Of a DNA stretch of 10,735 bases, positions 1 to 6,283 are shown piece after piece. The stretch is from Acetatifactor sp. GTDB taxonomy: Bacteria; Bacillota; Clostridia; Lachnospirales; Lachnospiraceae. The notes beneath the pieces were generated by a model. The model did not search any database and was not told the DNA's origin. It saw only the letters and a program-made list of their open reading frames with translations. The translations under genes were made by a program, and so were the position numbers. The stretch is taken from NCBI GenBank assembly GCA_016303085.1, contig JAEDMI010000078.1:1-10735 (forward strand), written 5' to 3'. Positions within the stretch are counted from its first letter, which is position 1; every line of letters starts with the position of its first letter.

Positions 1-47
1 AAAACAGCGGTGGGGTGTGCTATACCGCTTTATGGTGTAAACGAAAG
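1..47 (+). other. Possible 3' end of an upstream gene
   Basis: A terminator starts at 48, so a forward gene should end just before it. Two forward frames are open from the window edge: one stops with TAA at 38-40 (last residues LYRFMV) and one with TAA at 48-50 (last residues TALWCKRK). The third frame runs through the terminator to 120 and is less likely. Too few codons are present to name a product or to choose between the first two frames. Confidence 0.25.
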
Positions 48-92
48 TAAGCCGTCCATTCATATTATTGTGAGTGGACGGCTTATTTATTT
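48..92 (+). terminator. Intrinsic terminator with 15-bp stem
   Basis: Bases 48-62 pair with 71-85 over 15 positions (core AAGCCGTCCA / TGGACGGCTT, one G-U wobble), leaving the 8-base loop 63-70. The 3' side runs into a T-rich stretch at 83-92. It would end a transcript entering from the left. The arms are complementary, so it could also work on the other strand, but no converging gene is seen here. Confidence 0.8.
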
Positions 93-112
93 GCAACCTC
101 CGGTTGCTTTTT
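93..112 (+). terminator. Second, short tandem terminator hairpin
   Basis: GCAACC (93-98) pairs perfectly with GGTTGC (102-107) across a 3-base loop and is followed directly by TTTTT (108-112). It sits right behind the larger hairpin, so the two look like a tandem fail-safe pair. The stem is only 6 bp, so it is probably weaker than the first. Confidence 0.55.
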
Positions 113-142
113 GCCTGTAAACAGAACAGCAAAGGTGGTGGA

Positions 143-168
143 ATGGTTCGGGCAAACCATGTTAGAAT
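143..168 (+). promoter_or_regulatory. Probable extended -10 promoter with overlapping inverted repeat
   Basis: TAGAAT (163-168) matches the -10 consensus at five of six bases and is preceded by TGT (160-162), which gives an extended -10 (TGn). No good -35 box lies 16-18 bp upstream, as is common for extended -10 promoters. An inverted repeat ATGGTT (143-148) / AACCAT (155-160) with a 6-bp spacer ends on the TG of the extended -10, where a bound repressor would block the polymerase. It would give a leader of about 110 bases before the regulator gene at 284. The promoter call is moderate and the operator role is inference. Confidence 0.35.
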
Positions 169-283
169 ATGTGTAACAAGTGACGCGCGGCATTTGCATA
201 TTGCTGACGGTTGTGAGATACGGCGGCGAAGGATAACAAGTATTAAAAAATTGTGCAGACAGCGGAAAGGTATGGTGTGATTT

Positions 284-976
284 ATGAGTTTTGGACAGAA
301 TTTACAGTTCCTTAGGAAAATGGGAAGTGGGATGACCCAGGAGGAACTTGCGGACAAGCTTGGCGTTAGCAGACAGACGGTATCAAAGTGGGAATTGGAT
401 ATGGTCTATCCGGAAATAAATAAATTGGTAGAGATATGCAATCTGTTCTCCTGCTCTATGGATGAACTGGTGAGGGAGAATATGAATATAAGCGATGAAG
501 CATATTCGGATATTCGGATAGAGACAGTAGAAGCATTCAGATATATCAGGTATGCCGTCATCAGCACGGAGCCGGAGGAAGATGCAATTAATCATGTAAG
601 GCAGTGGGCAAAGGCGCTGAATATACAGCACCCGGAGGTTATCGGATGGGATTTCCCGATGTTGTCTCAGGAGCAGGTAAATGTTTACAATATGCACGGG
701 TATGCGGCAGCGTTGATTCTGGAGGACGGTGTGGCGGCAGATGACGCAAAGTGGAATGTCCTCAGTCAGGAAACGCAGAAATATATTGCCATTACAATCA
801 AAGAACCAATGAAAGCCCCATTTTGTCTGATTCCAAATGCGTATAAGGTCTTGATGACCCATATGAAGGTCAACGGAATCGCCCACAAAGAGGATAAGAA
901 AATCATTTCCTGTTTTGAAAAGGAATATGAGAAGAATGGTATTCCGTACATGGACGTGTATATAGCGATTGAATAG
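284..976 (+). CDS. XRE-family regulator with GyrI-like effector-binding domain
   Basis: This 230-residue protein has two parts. Residues 6-66 form an XRE-type helix-turn-helix DNA-binding domain; the segment MTQEELADKLGVSRQTVSKW (17-36) is the classic helix-turn-recognition-helix pattern. From about residue 76 to the end it resembles the GyrI-like/AraC-type effector-binding fold, with the typical closing strand IPYMDVYIAIE. Such proteins are cytoplasmic regulators whose C-terminal domain binds a small ligand; the ligand and target genes here are unknown. An in-frame stop at 278 makes ATG 284 the first possible start. Its only ribosome site candidate, GGAAAGG (264-270), is rather far at 13 bases, so translation may be weak. 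It stands alone between the upstream terminators and the promoter of the next operon. Autoregulation through the inverted repeat at 143-160 is plausible but unproven. The family is firm; the C-terminal domain call is fairly firm. Confidence 0.85.
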   Translation: MSFGQNLQFLRKMGSGMTQEELADKLGVSRQTVSKWELDMVYPEINKLVEICNLFSCSMDELVRENMNISDEAYSDIRIETVEAFRYIRYAVISTEPEEDAINHVRQWAKALNIQHPEVIGWDFPMLSQEQVNVYNMHGYAAALILEDGVAADDAKWNVLSQETQKYIAITIKEPMKAPFCLIPNAYKVLMTHMKVNGIAHKEDKKIISCFEKEYEKNGIPYMDVYIAIE

Positions 977-1038
977 TTGTATTACCGAGCATTGCTTTCG
1001 TGCAAATGGAGGATATGCTGTGGGGGACAGGCTGCAGA

Positions 1039-1078
1039 CAACGTACACGTTGACTTCCTTTGGGATTTGTGAAAGAAT
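1039..1078 (+). promoter_or_regulatory. Probable sigma-A promoter of the rsmF operon, with dyad on the -35
   Basis: TTGACT (1050-1055) lies exactly 17 bp before AAGAAT (1073-1078), giving five of six and four of six matches to the housekeeping consensus. Transcription would start near 1085, just ahead of the ribosome site of the next gene. A dyad, CAACGT-AC-ACGTTG (1039-1052), overlaps the first three bases of the -35 box and is a candidate operator. The rest of the 977-1113 gap shows no terminator and no convincing gene. Confidence 0.55.
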
Positions 1079-1113
1079 AGAGGCAAATCTGAAGAGAAGA
1101 GGTATGGGTAAAT

Positions 1114-2529
1114 ATGCTTCCACAGGCTTTTTTAGATAGAATGAATAGAATGCTGGGAGAGGAATATGGAGCATTCTTGGATACTTTCGGGGAGGAGCGG
1201 TATCAGGCCCTTCGGCTGAATTCCTTAAAACGGAATGTGGAAGGGAAAAGCGCAGCGGAGGTGTATGGTCTTTGCTCCGGAGGGCAGGAGGCGCAGACCT
1301 GTTTTGCCCGGTTGTCTCCCGTGCCTTGGGCAGAGAACGGTTATTACTATGATTCAACCGACCAGCCGGGAAAGCATCCCTGTCATGAGGCGGGGATATA
1401 CTATATTCAGGAACCCAGCGCCATGGCTCCGGCGGAGCTGCTGGGAGTGCAACCCGGAGACAGGGTATTGGACTTATGTGCCGCTCCCGGTGGCAAGAGT
1501 ACTCAGCTGGCGGCTAAGCTGAAAGGGGAGGGATTTCTGCTCTGCAATGAAATTCATCCCACCAGAGCGAAAATTCTGTCGGAGAATGTGGAGCGGATGG
1601 GGATTCAAAACGCCTGTGTTACCAACGAGTCTCCTGCAAGGCTGGCGGAGAACTTTTCGGGTTTTTTTGACAAAATATTGGTGGATGCTCCCTGCTCAGG
1701 GGAAGGAATGTTCCGAAAGAATGAGGCAGCCTGTGAGGAGTGGAGCCCGGAGAACGTAAGGCTGTGTGCGGAGAGACAGGACGAGATACTGGAATGTGCA
1801 GCCAAGATGCTGCGCCCCGGCGGACGCTTGGTATATTCTACCTGTACCTTTGCGGAGGAGGAAGACGAGGGAAGCATCCGCAGGTTTCTGGAAAGACATC
1901 CCGAGTTTAAAGTGGCTGCGGTGGACGGTGCAGCCATGGGGTTGGGAGATTGCGAGGGGAATCTTGCGGGTACTGTTCGCCTCTGGCCTCACAAAATCAA
2001 GGGAGAGGGACATTTTGCGGCAGCGCTGGTGAAGGAAGGAGAATTACCGGAGGGATGGCACGGGAGCGTTGCCGGTATCGGAACAGAAAAAACAGTTCCT
2101 GAGAAGGAGCTGGGAGAGTATTTTTCTTTTTGCCGGGAGAACCTGAAAGGAACGGTAGGACAGGCTGTGGACGGAGCACAATATATTCGCTTCGGGGACA
2201 ATCTTTATCTTGCCCCAAAGGATATGCCGGGTCTAAAAGGATTAAAGGTTTTGCGGCCCGGTTTACATCTGGGAGAGATAAAAAAGAACCGGTTTGAGCC
2301 GTCTCATGCGCTGGCGCTGGCTTTGTCGCCCGGAGATGCGGTACATGTGTGGAACCTGAAATCGGGGGAAGCGGCGGCAGCTACTTATCTGAACGGACAG
2401 ACCTTTCCGGCAGAGGGAGAGAAGGGCTGGTATCTGATTTGTGTGGACGGTTTTTCTCTGGGTTGGGGAAAACTGGCGGGAGGTATTATGAAAAACCATT
2501 ATCCCAAGGGACTGAGGGTGAACCGATAG
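1114..2529 (+). CDS. rsmF: RsmF-like (RsmB/NOP2 family) rRNA cytosine-5 methyltransferase
   Basis: The 471-residue protein transfers a methyl group from S-adenosylmethionine to C5 of cytosine in RNA, most likely 16S rRNA in the decoding region, as RsmF does in E. coli and Thermus. The N-terminal part (1-100) begins with the family's pattern of LP-AFL-RM and LGEEY. The SAM-binding motif is DLCAAPGGKS (120-129). DAPCSGEGMFRK (191-202) and YSTCTFA (241-247) supply the two conserved cysteines, C194 and C244: in this family one is the catalytic nucleophile and the other helps release the product. From about 300 onward a PUA-like RNA-binding tail contains LYLAPKDMPGLKGLKVLRPG and a closing GWGK...KNHYPKGLR. 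ATG 1114 follows GAGAAGAGG (1094-1102) and an upstream in-frame stop at 1090 leaves no other start. It heads the operon and its stop abuts the next start codon. The exact target cytosine cannot be read from the sequence. Confidence 0.93.
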   Translation: MLPQAFLDRMNRMLGEEYGAFLDTFGEERYQALRLNSLKRNVEGKSAAEVYGLCSGGQEAQTCFARLSPVPWAENGYYYDSTDQPGKHPCHEAGIYYIQEPSAMAPAELLGVQPGDRVLDLCAAPGGKSTQLAAKLKGEGFLLCNEIHPTRAKILSENVERMGIQNACVTNESPARLAENFSGFFDKILVDAPCSGEGMFRKNEAACEEWSPENVRLCAERQDEILECAAKMLRPGGRLVYSTCTFAEEEDEGSIRRFLERHPEFKVAAVDGAAMGLGDCEGNLAGTVRLWPHKIKGEGHFAAALVKEGELPEGWHGSVAGIGTEKTVPEKELGEYFSFCRENLKGTVGQAVDGAQYIRFGDNLYLAPKDMPGLKGLKVLRPGLHLGEIKKNRFEPSHALALALSPGDAVHVWNLKSGEAAAATYLNGQTFPAEGEKGWYLICVDGFSLGWGKLAGGIMKNHYPKGLRVNR

Positions 2530-3267
2530 ATGAGAACAGAAATTATTTACGAGGACAAAGAACTGCTTGTTATCAGAAAGCCCGCAGGACTTGCCACACA
2601 AAGTGCCGGTGTGGGTCAGGCAGATGTGGTCAGTGAGCTGAAAAACTATCTGGCGCGTACAAACGGAGCCAAGGGACAGCCCTACCTTGGCATTATTCAT
2701 CGGTTAGACCAGCCGGTGGAAGGATTGCTTGTTTTTGCAAAAAATAAAAATGCGGCAGCTGTCCTGACAAAACAGCTGGGCGGGCAGGAGAATTCCGGAC
2801 TGTTGAATAAACAGTATTATGCCGTGTTCTGTGGAAAACCTTCCGAAAAGGAAGGGGTACTTGTGGATTATATGTATAAGGGACCGGATGGGAAAGCGGT
2901 CATTGTGAACAAGAAAAGCGTAGCAGAAAACAGCGAAGGACAAAGAGGAGCGAAAGCAGTGCTGCAATATCGGATTTTGCAGACGGTGACAATATCCACC
3001 GGAGAGGAACTTTCTCTGGCAGATATTCACATTGAAACCGGAAGATTTCATCAAATTCGTGCTCAGATGGCAAATGCTGGAATGGCACTTTTGGGTGATG
3101 TAAAGTATGGGGATGAGGTATCGGAGAACTGTTCCGCAAGGCTGGGGATTCGGACGGTTGCCCTTTGTGCTTACAGAATTGCTTTCAGTCATCCTGCTTC
3201 GGGAAAGCTGTTATGTTTTGAAACAAAACCGGAAACAAAGGCATTTTCCTTTTTTACCCTGTCATGA
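2530..3267 (+). CDS. RluA-family pseudouridine synthase
   Basis: This 245-residue enzyme converts uridine to pseudouridine in structured RNA, either rRNA or tRNA. The catalytic motif is HRLDQPVEGLLVFAKN beginning at residue 57, so D60 is the catalytic aspartate. Further family signatures are the N-terminal DKELLVIRKPAGLATQS and RFHQIRAQMA (172-181) followed by LLGDVKYGDE (187-196). No S4 RNA-binding domain precedes the catalytic core, so this is the short form of the family. The motif is HRLDQPVEG rather than the textbook HRLDRxTSG, which points to a divergent subgroup and makes assignment to RluA, RluC or RluD unsafe. ATG 2530 directly follows the TAG of the methyltransferase gene (2527-2529), so translation is very likely coupled; GAGGG inside the end of that gene can act as ribosome site. 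Both genes are RNA-modification enzymes, which supports a shared role in ribosome or tRNA maturation. Confidence 0.92.
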   Translation: MRTEIIYEDKELLVIRKPAGLATQSAGVGQADVVSELKNYLARTNGAKGQPYLGIIHRLDQPVEGLLVFAKNKNAAAVLTKQLGGQENSGLLNKQYYAVFCGKPSEKEGVLVDYMYKGPDGKAVIVNKKSVAENSEGQRGAKAVLQYRILQTVTISTGEELSLADIHIETGRFHQIRAQMANAGMALLGDVKYGDEVSENCSARLGIRTVALCAYRIAFSHPASGKLLCFETKPETKAFSFFTLS

Positions 3268-3324
3268 TTTTAACGAAACAAAACATACTAAGAACATGGA
3301 AGAAGCGTTTGGGAGGTTCTTGGT

Positions 3325-4389
3325 ATGGAAGAAAAACTGAAAGAAAACAGGCTTGTGATACTGCTCCTTTTGACAGGAGCAGTTTATTTTTTCTTAAGGG
3401 TAATTGCACCGCTATCCGCGCCTATTTTGCTTGCCATGCTGTTTGTTACCATTTTCGGACCATTGCTTCAAAAGATGCAGGGCAGGATGAAGATTCACCG
3501 TCAGGTAGGAGCTGTTTTGTTGTTATTGATTGCATGCGTGATTTTCGCACTCTTGGTGTGGGTGCTGTTTTCCTGGATTGTGGGCAGCCTGCCGGGGTGG
3601 TTGGGGAATCTGGATTCGATAGAAGAAGACATTTTTTCCGTGATTCATCAGATCTGCGACGTGGTGGGAAAGACGATAAAAATAGACAATAAATATCTGG
3701 AGGATACCATTTTCTCCGCAGTGCGAGACGGAATTGATTGGTTTCAGCTGCAATTTGTGCCGGACATGCTGTCACAGTCTCTGGAGTTTGTCAAGGCAGC
3801 AGCGGCTTTTGGCGGATTTCTGGTCAGTTTTCTGATTGCTACCGTGCTGTTGGCGAAGGATTATGACAATATTATGAACCGCATGCTGGACAGAGAAGAG
3901 TATCATATGCTGCTGGAAGTTATCTGTGGAATTATCCGCTATATAGCTACCTTTGTCAAAGCCCAGGTGATTATCATGACCGTTATCGGAGGACTTTCGG
4001 CGACTGTTTTGAGTATATGCGGAATCAGACACGGAGGGCTGTGGGGAATGCTGGCGGGAATTTTGGATGCGTTGCCTTTTATTGGGACAGGAATTGTGCT
4101 GGTGCCGCTGGGAATACAACAGTTACTGCTGGGACAATATCTCCGCGCGTTTTTTTGTCTGTTGCTCTATATGGTTTGCATTTTTGTCAGGGAGCTTCTG
4201 GAGCCGAAGTTGATTGGGAAAAAGGTAGGGGTTCCTCCCATTGCCATTCTGCTGTCCATCTACGCGGGAATCAAACTCTTTGGAATATGGGGAATTATTG
4301 GCGGACCACTGGGTTTTGTCATGATACATCAGGGATATTTAAGCTTTGAGCGGAGACGGGAAAAGCATTTGACGAACCTTGAGGAGTAG
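3325..4389 (+). CDS. AI-2E/PerM family polytopic membrane transporter
   Basis: The 354-residue protein belongs to the AI-2E (UPF0118, PerM) family of the cytoplasmic membrane. Members have been linked to export of autoinducer-2 (TqsA) or to sodium/proton antiport; YtvI is a sporulation relative. Hydrophobic segments lie at roughly 9-48, 62-88, 158-178, 212-236, 240-262, 264-290 and 303-340, with a soluble stretch at about 90-155 between the second and third blocks, as is normal here. Family signatures are DALPFIGTG (from D248), REL-EPKLIGKKVGVPP (residues 289-305) and a glycine-rich end GIWGIIGGPLG. The length is typical. ATG 3325 follows GGGAGG (3311-3316) at eight bases. The 57-bp gap from the preceding gene has no terminator and no good promoter, so read-through transcription is likely. 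The substrate is unknown. Confidence 0.88.
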   Translation: MEEKLKENRLVILLLLTGAVYFFLRVIAPLSAPILLAMLFVTIFGPLLQKMQGRMKIHRQVGAVLLLLIACVIFALLVWVLFSWIVGSLPGWLGNLDSIEEDIFSVIHQICDVVGKTIKIDNKYLEDTIFSAVRDGIDWFQLQFVPDMLSQSLEFVKAAAAFGGFLVSFLIATVLLAKDYDNIMNRMLDREEYHMLLEVICGIIRYIATFVKAQVIIMTVIGGLSATVLSICGIRHGGLWGMLAGILDALPFIGTGIVLVPLGIQQLLLGQYLRAFFCLLLYMVCIFVRELLEPKLIGKKVGVPPIAILLSIYAGIKLFGIWGIIGGPLGFVMIHQGYLSFERRREKHLTNLEE

Positions 4390-4392
4390 ACT

Positions 4393-4545
4393 ATGATGAA
4401 TAAAAAGGATTCTGTTTCGGGGGAGACGGATTTATGTTTTTGTATTCACAGAAGAAAAAGAGAACAGGAAAGCATATCATGGACAATGTCCAAAATTTTC
4501 TTGAGGCACTTTTGGATTATACGGTATGCCTGTATATTATGTTGA
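4393..4545 (+). CDS. Possible small overlapping ORF (50 aa), unproven
   Basis: An ATGATG at 4393 lies six bases behind GAGGAG (4381-4386), a better ribosome site than most genes here have. It opens a 50-codon frame ending with TGA at 4543-4545. Most of it overlaps the start of the membrane protein gene at 4434 in another frame. The peptide begins MMNKKDSVSGETDLCFCIHR and is basic and cysteine-containing, with no family I recognise. It may be a chance reading frame, a leader peptide that brings ribosomes to the 4434 start, or the original N-terminus of the downstream gene split by a frameshift. I favour chance or a leader. Confidence 0.2.
   Translation: MMNKKDSVSGETDLCFCIHRRKREQESISWTMSKIFLRHFWIIRYACILC
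4419..4425 (+). promoter_or_regulatory. Ribosome site supporting the 4434 start
   Basis: GGGGGAG at 4419-4425 lies eight bases before ATG 4434. A second in-frame ATG at 4479 has a weaker site, AGGAAAG (4466-4472), at six bases. The in-frame stop at 4401 excludes anything further upstream with ATG. I therefore chose 4434, but 4479 would also keep all the membrane segments. Confidence 0.5.
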
Positions 4546-6074
4546 TGCTGGCAGTATTTCCTTTTTACAATGAGGAGGGATATACGCATATCGGAACAGA
4601 TAAGTCTACCTTTCTATGCCGTCTGAGTATAAATGCAGGAAAAATTTTGGTTGTTCCTCTTCTGCTTTATTTATTGGTTTCCTTCATCGTCTATATTCGG
4701 GATAAGAAAGAAGCATATTCTTTGAAAGAAATGATGCGGGAGCGCATTTCGTTGACCGATATTTTTGCAGCGGTATATTGTATTGCATTGTTGCTCTCTT
4801 ACGCTTTGACGGATTACAGAGAAAATGCACTCTGGGGCGCAAGGGGCTGGTACATGGGACTTATACCTCAACTGATTCTTATAGCGATTTATTTTTTGAT
4901 ATCCCGCCTGTGGTGTCCCAGAAGGTGGGTTCTTTTTCTGGCAATTCCGGCATCTGCCGCCGTGTTTGTGCTTGGTTGTCTGAACCGATTCGGGATTTAT
5001 CCAATCGAGATGGCATATGCCGGGCCTTCATACATATCTACCATCGGGAATATCAACTGGTATTGCGGTTACGCGGTTTCGGTTGCTTTTTTGGGAATTG
5101 TCCTTCCCTGGGCAAAGCCGGGGATGAAGGCATGGCAGAAGACTGTGCTTATGGCATACACGGTTTTAAGCTTTGTAAGTCTGATTGTCCAGGGCAGTGA
5201 GAGCGGACTGGTAGCGTTGGCTGTTGTCCTGCTGGTTATGTTTTGCTGTTCTGTGAAGGACAGGGAGAGGATGTTGGTTTTCTGGCAGGAGATGGTGCTG
5301 CTCTGTGGAGGCTGTTTGATTGTTTATATGGTAAGACTGTTTGCACCCGAAGAGTATTTGATGAGTTATGTGGGTGGATTCGGTGAAAAACTTACATTTG
5401 GATGGCTTCCGGTTGTTATGACAATGGTGTCGGTTTTATGCCTGATATGGGTATGGAGGGGAAAGACAAAGGGCACATATTCGGAAAAATTTTTTTGTAT
5501 TCTGGCGAAAACGGCAGTGCTTGGATGTGCGGCAGCAGTAGCGGCAGTGCTCCTTTTGGCAACAGTCAACACAGTCCGTCCCGGAAGCATAGGAAAGCTG
5601 TCGGGATATAAGTTGTTTACTTTTAATGAGAATTGGGGTAGCTCCAGAGGAGCAACCTGGTCGGCGGGATGGAGGTGTTTTACAAGTCAGAATTTGGTAC
5701 ATAAGGTGATAGGGGTTGGGCCAGACTGTATGCCGGAATTTCTGTACAGCGGTGAAAATGCAGTACTTTTAGCTGATGTGAAGGAAAAATTCGGTACTGC
5801 CAGATTGACGAATGCACATAATGAGTGGCTGACAATTCTCGTTAATACAGGGGTGTTGGGACTGATAGGGTTCGGTGGAATGATGGTCAGCGGCATGCGT
5901 GATTTTATGAAAAAGGGACGTGAAAACCCGATTGTCTGCGCCTGCGGATTTTGCCTGTTGGCTTATACATTAAATAATATATTCAGCTTCCAGCAGTCCA
6001 TGAGCGTCGGAACCATATTTGTTATCTTCGGTATCGGGGAAGCATTTTTGCGGAAAGGTTACAGATTTATTTAG
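4434..6074 (+). CDS. O-antigen ligase/polymerase-like (Wzy_C type) membrane protein
   Basis: The 546-residue protein is highly hydrophobic, with about a dozen predicted membrane segments spread over residues 28-330, 355-380 and 475-540. A large outward loop at about 385-470 carries the features of the O-antigen ligase/Wzy superfamily: SSRGATWSAGW (403-413, with R405), GVGPDCMPEF (427-436) and NAHNEWLTILVNTGVLGLIG (from 460, with H462). In that superfamily the arginine and histidine of this loop act in glycan transfer from undecaprenyl-phosphate-linked donors at the outer face of the membrane. In a Gram-positive host the product might be a capsule, a wall glycan or a glycosylated protein. No glycosyltransferase, flippase or sugar-nucleotide gene is nearby, so the pathway cannot be named. 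It follows the AI-2E gene by 44 bases in the same direction and is closed by the terminator at 6109. The superfamily is fairly firm; the precise activity is open. Confidence 0.78.
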   Translation: MFLYSQKKKRTGKHIMDNVQNFLEALLDYTVCLYIMLMLAVFPFYNEEGYTHIGTDKSTFLCRLSINAGKILVVPLLLYLLVSFIVYIRDKKEAYSLKEMMRERISLTDIFAAVYCIALLLSYALTDYRENALWGARGWYMGLIPQLILIAIYFLISRLWCPRRWVLFLAIPASAAVFVLGCLNRFGIYPIEMAYAGPSYISTIGNINWYCGYAVSVAFLGIVLPWAKPGMKAWQKTVLMAYTVLSFVSLIVQGSESGLVALAVVLLVMFCCSVKDRERMLVFWQEMVLLCGGCLIVYMVRLFAPEEYLMSYVGGFGEKLTFGWLPVVMTMVSVLCLIWVWRGKTKGTYSEKFFCILAKTAVLGCAAAVAAVLLLATVNTVRPGSIGKLSGYKLFTFNENWGSSRGATWSAGWRCFTSQNLVHKVIGVGPDCMPEFLYSGENAVLLADVKEKFGTARLTNAHNEWLTILVNTGVLGLIGFGGMMVSGMRDFMKKGRENPIVCACGFCLLAYTLNNIFSFQQSMSVGTIFVIFGIGEAFLRKGYRFI

Positions 6075-6108
6075 TATTGCATGTACAAAGCACAGTCGAA
6101 TGTCTAAT

Positions 6109-6152
6109 AAAAAAGAATAGCCTCTCACTGATGTGAGAGGCTATTCTTTTTT
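6109..6152. terminator. Bidirectional intrinsic terminator, 20-bp perfect stem
   Basis: Bases 6109-6128 pair without mismatch with 6133-6152 around a 4-base loop TGAT. The core GAATAGCCTCTCAC / GTGAGAGGCTATTC is flanked by A6 on the left and T7 on the right (6147-6153), so a U-tract follows the hairpin on either strand. It ends the forward operon after 6074 and the converging tRNA transcript, whose mature 3' end is only three bases away. Confidence 0.93.
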
Positions 6153-6155
6153 TCA

Positions 6156-6229
6156 TCGGCGCGACGTGATTCGAACACGCGACCTCTGCGTCCCGAACGC
6201 AGCGCTCTACCAAGCTGAGCCACGCGCCG
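6156..6229 (-). tRNA. tRNA-Pro, anticodon CGG
   Basis: The 74-base gene folds completely: 7-bp acceptor CGGCGCG/CGCGCCG, D-stem GCTC/GAGC, anticodon stem CTGCG/CGCAG with loop TTCGGGA, five-base variable loop, T-stem with loop TTCGAAT, and discriminator A. The anticodon CGG (plus-strand 6193-6195) reads CCG proline codons. The C1-G72 pair and A73 are known identity features of bacterial tRNA-Pro. No CCA is encoded, so the end must be added by the CCA-adding enzyme. The hairpin terminator begins three bases beyond the 3' end, leaving almost no spacer in the trailer. The gene is single, not part of a tRNA cluster within this window. Confidence 0.97.
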
Positions 6230-6254
6230 ATACGAAGTAAATCGTAACAGTAAA

Positions 6255-6283
6255 ATAATAAATAAAAAGAGATTGATTGTCAA
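6255..6283 (-). promoter_or_regulatory. Near-consensus sigma-A promoter of tRNA-Pro
   Basis: Read on the minus strand, a perfect TTGACA (plus 6278-6283) is followed after exactly 17 bp by TATTAT (plus 6255-6260), five of six matches to the -10. Transcription would start near 6248, about 19 bases before the mature tRNA. The strength fits a stable-RNA gene. Confidence 0.88.

Noticed and set aside
74..280. A 68-codon forward frame before the regulator gene
   Set aside because: Its ATG lies inside the terminator hairpin, it has no ribosome site, and the peptide resembles no known family.
1020..1139. A 39-codon frame starting with GTG in the gap before the methyltransferase gene
   Set aside because: It has no good ribosome site, covers the probable promoter, and runs into the next gene out of frame.
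383..1357. A 324-codon open frame on the minus strand
   Set aside because: It lies opposite the XRE regulator gene and the start of the methyltransferase, both of which have clear family motifs. Its peptide shows no domain and has the odd composition of an antisense shadow.
3264..3692. A 142-codon forward frame whose ATG overlaps the stop of the pseudouridine synthase (ATGA)
   Set aside because: The junction looks like coupled translation, but the frame overlaps the well-supported AI-2E gene, which has its own good ribosome site, and the peptide is low-quality.
6156..6229. tRNA gene as an integration site for a mobile element
   Set aside because: There is no integrase gene, no repeated copy of the tRNA 3' end within the window, and the neighbours on both sides look like ordinary chromosomal genes.
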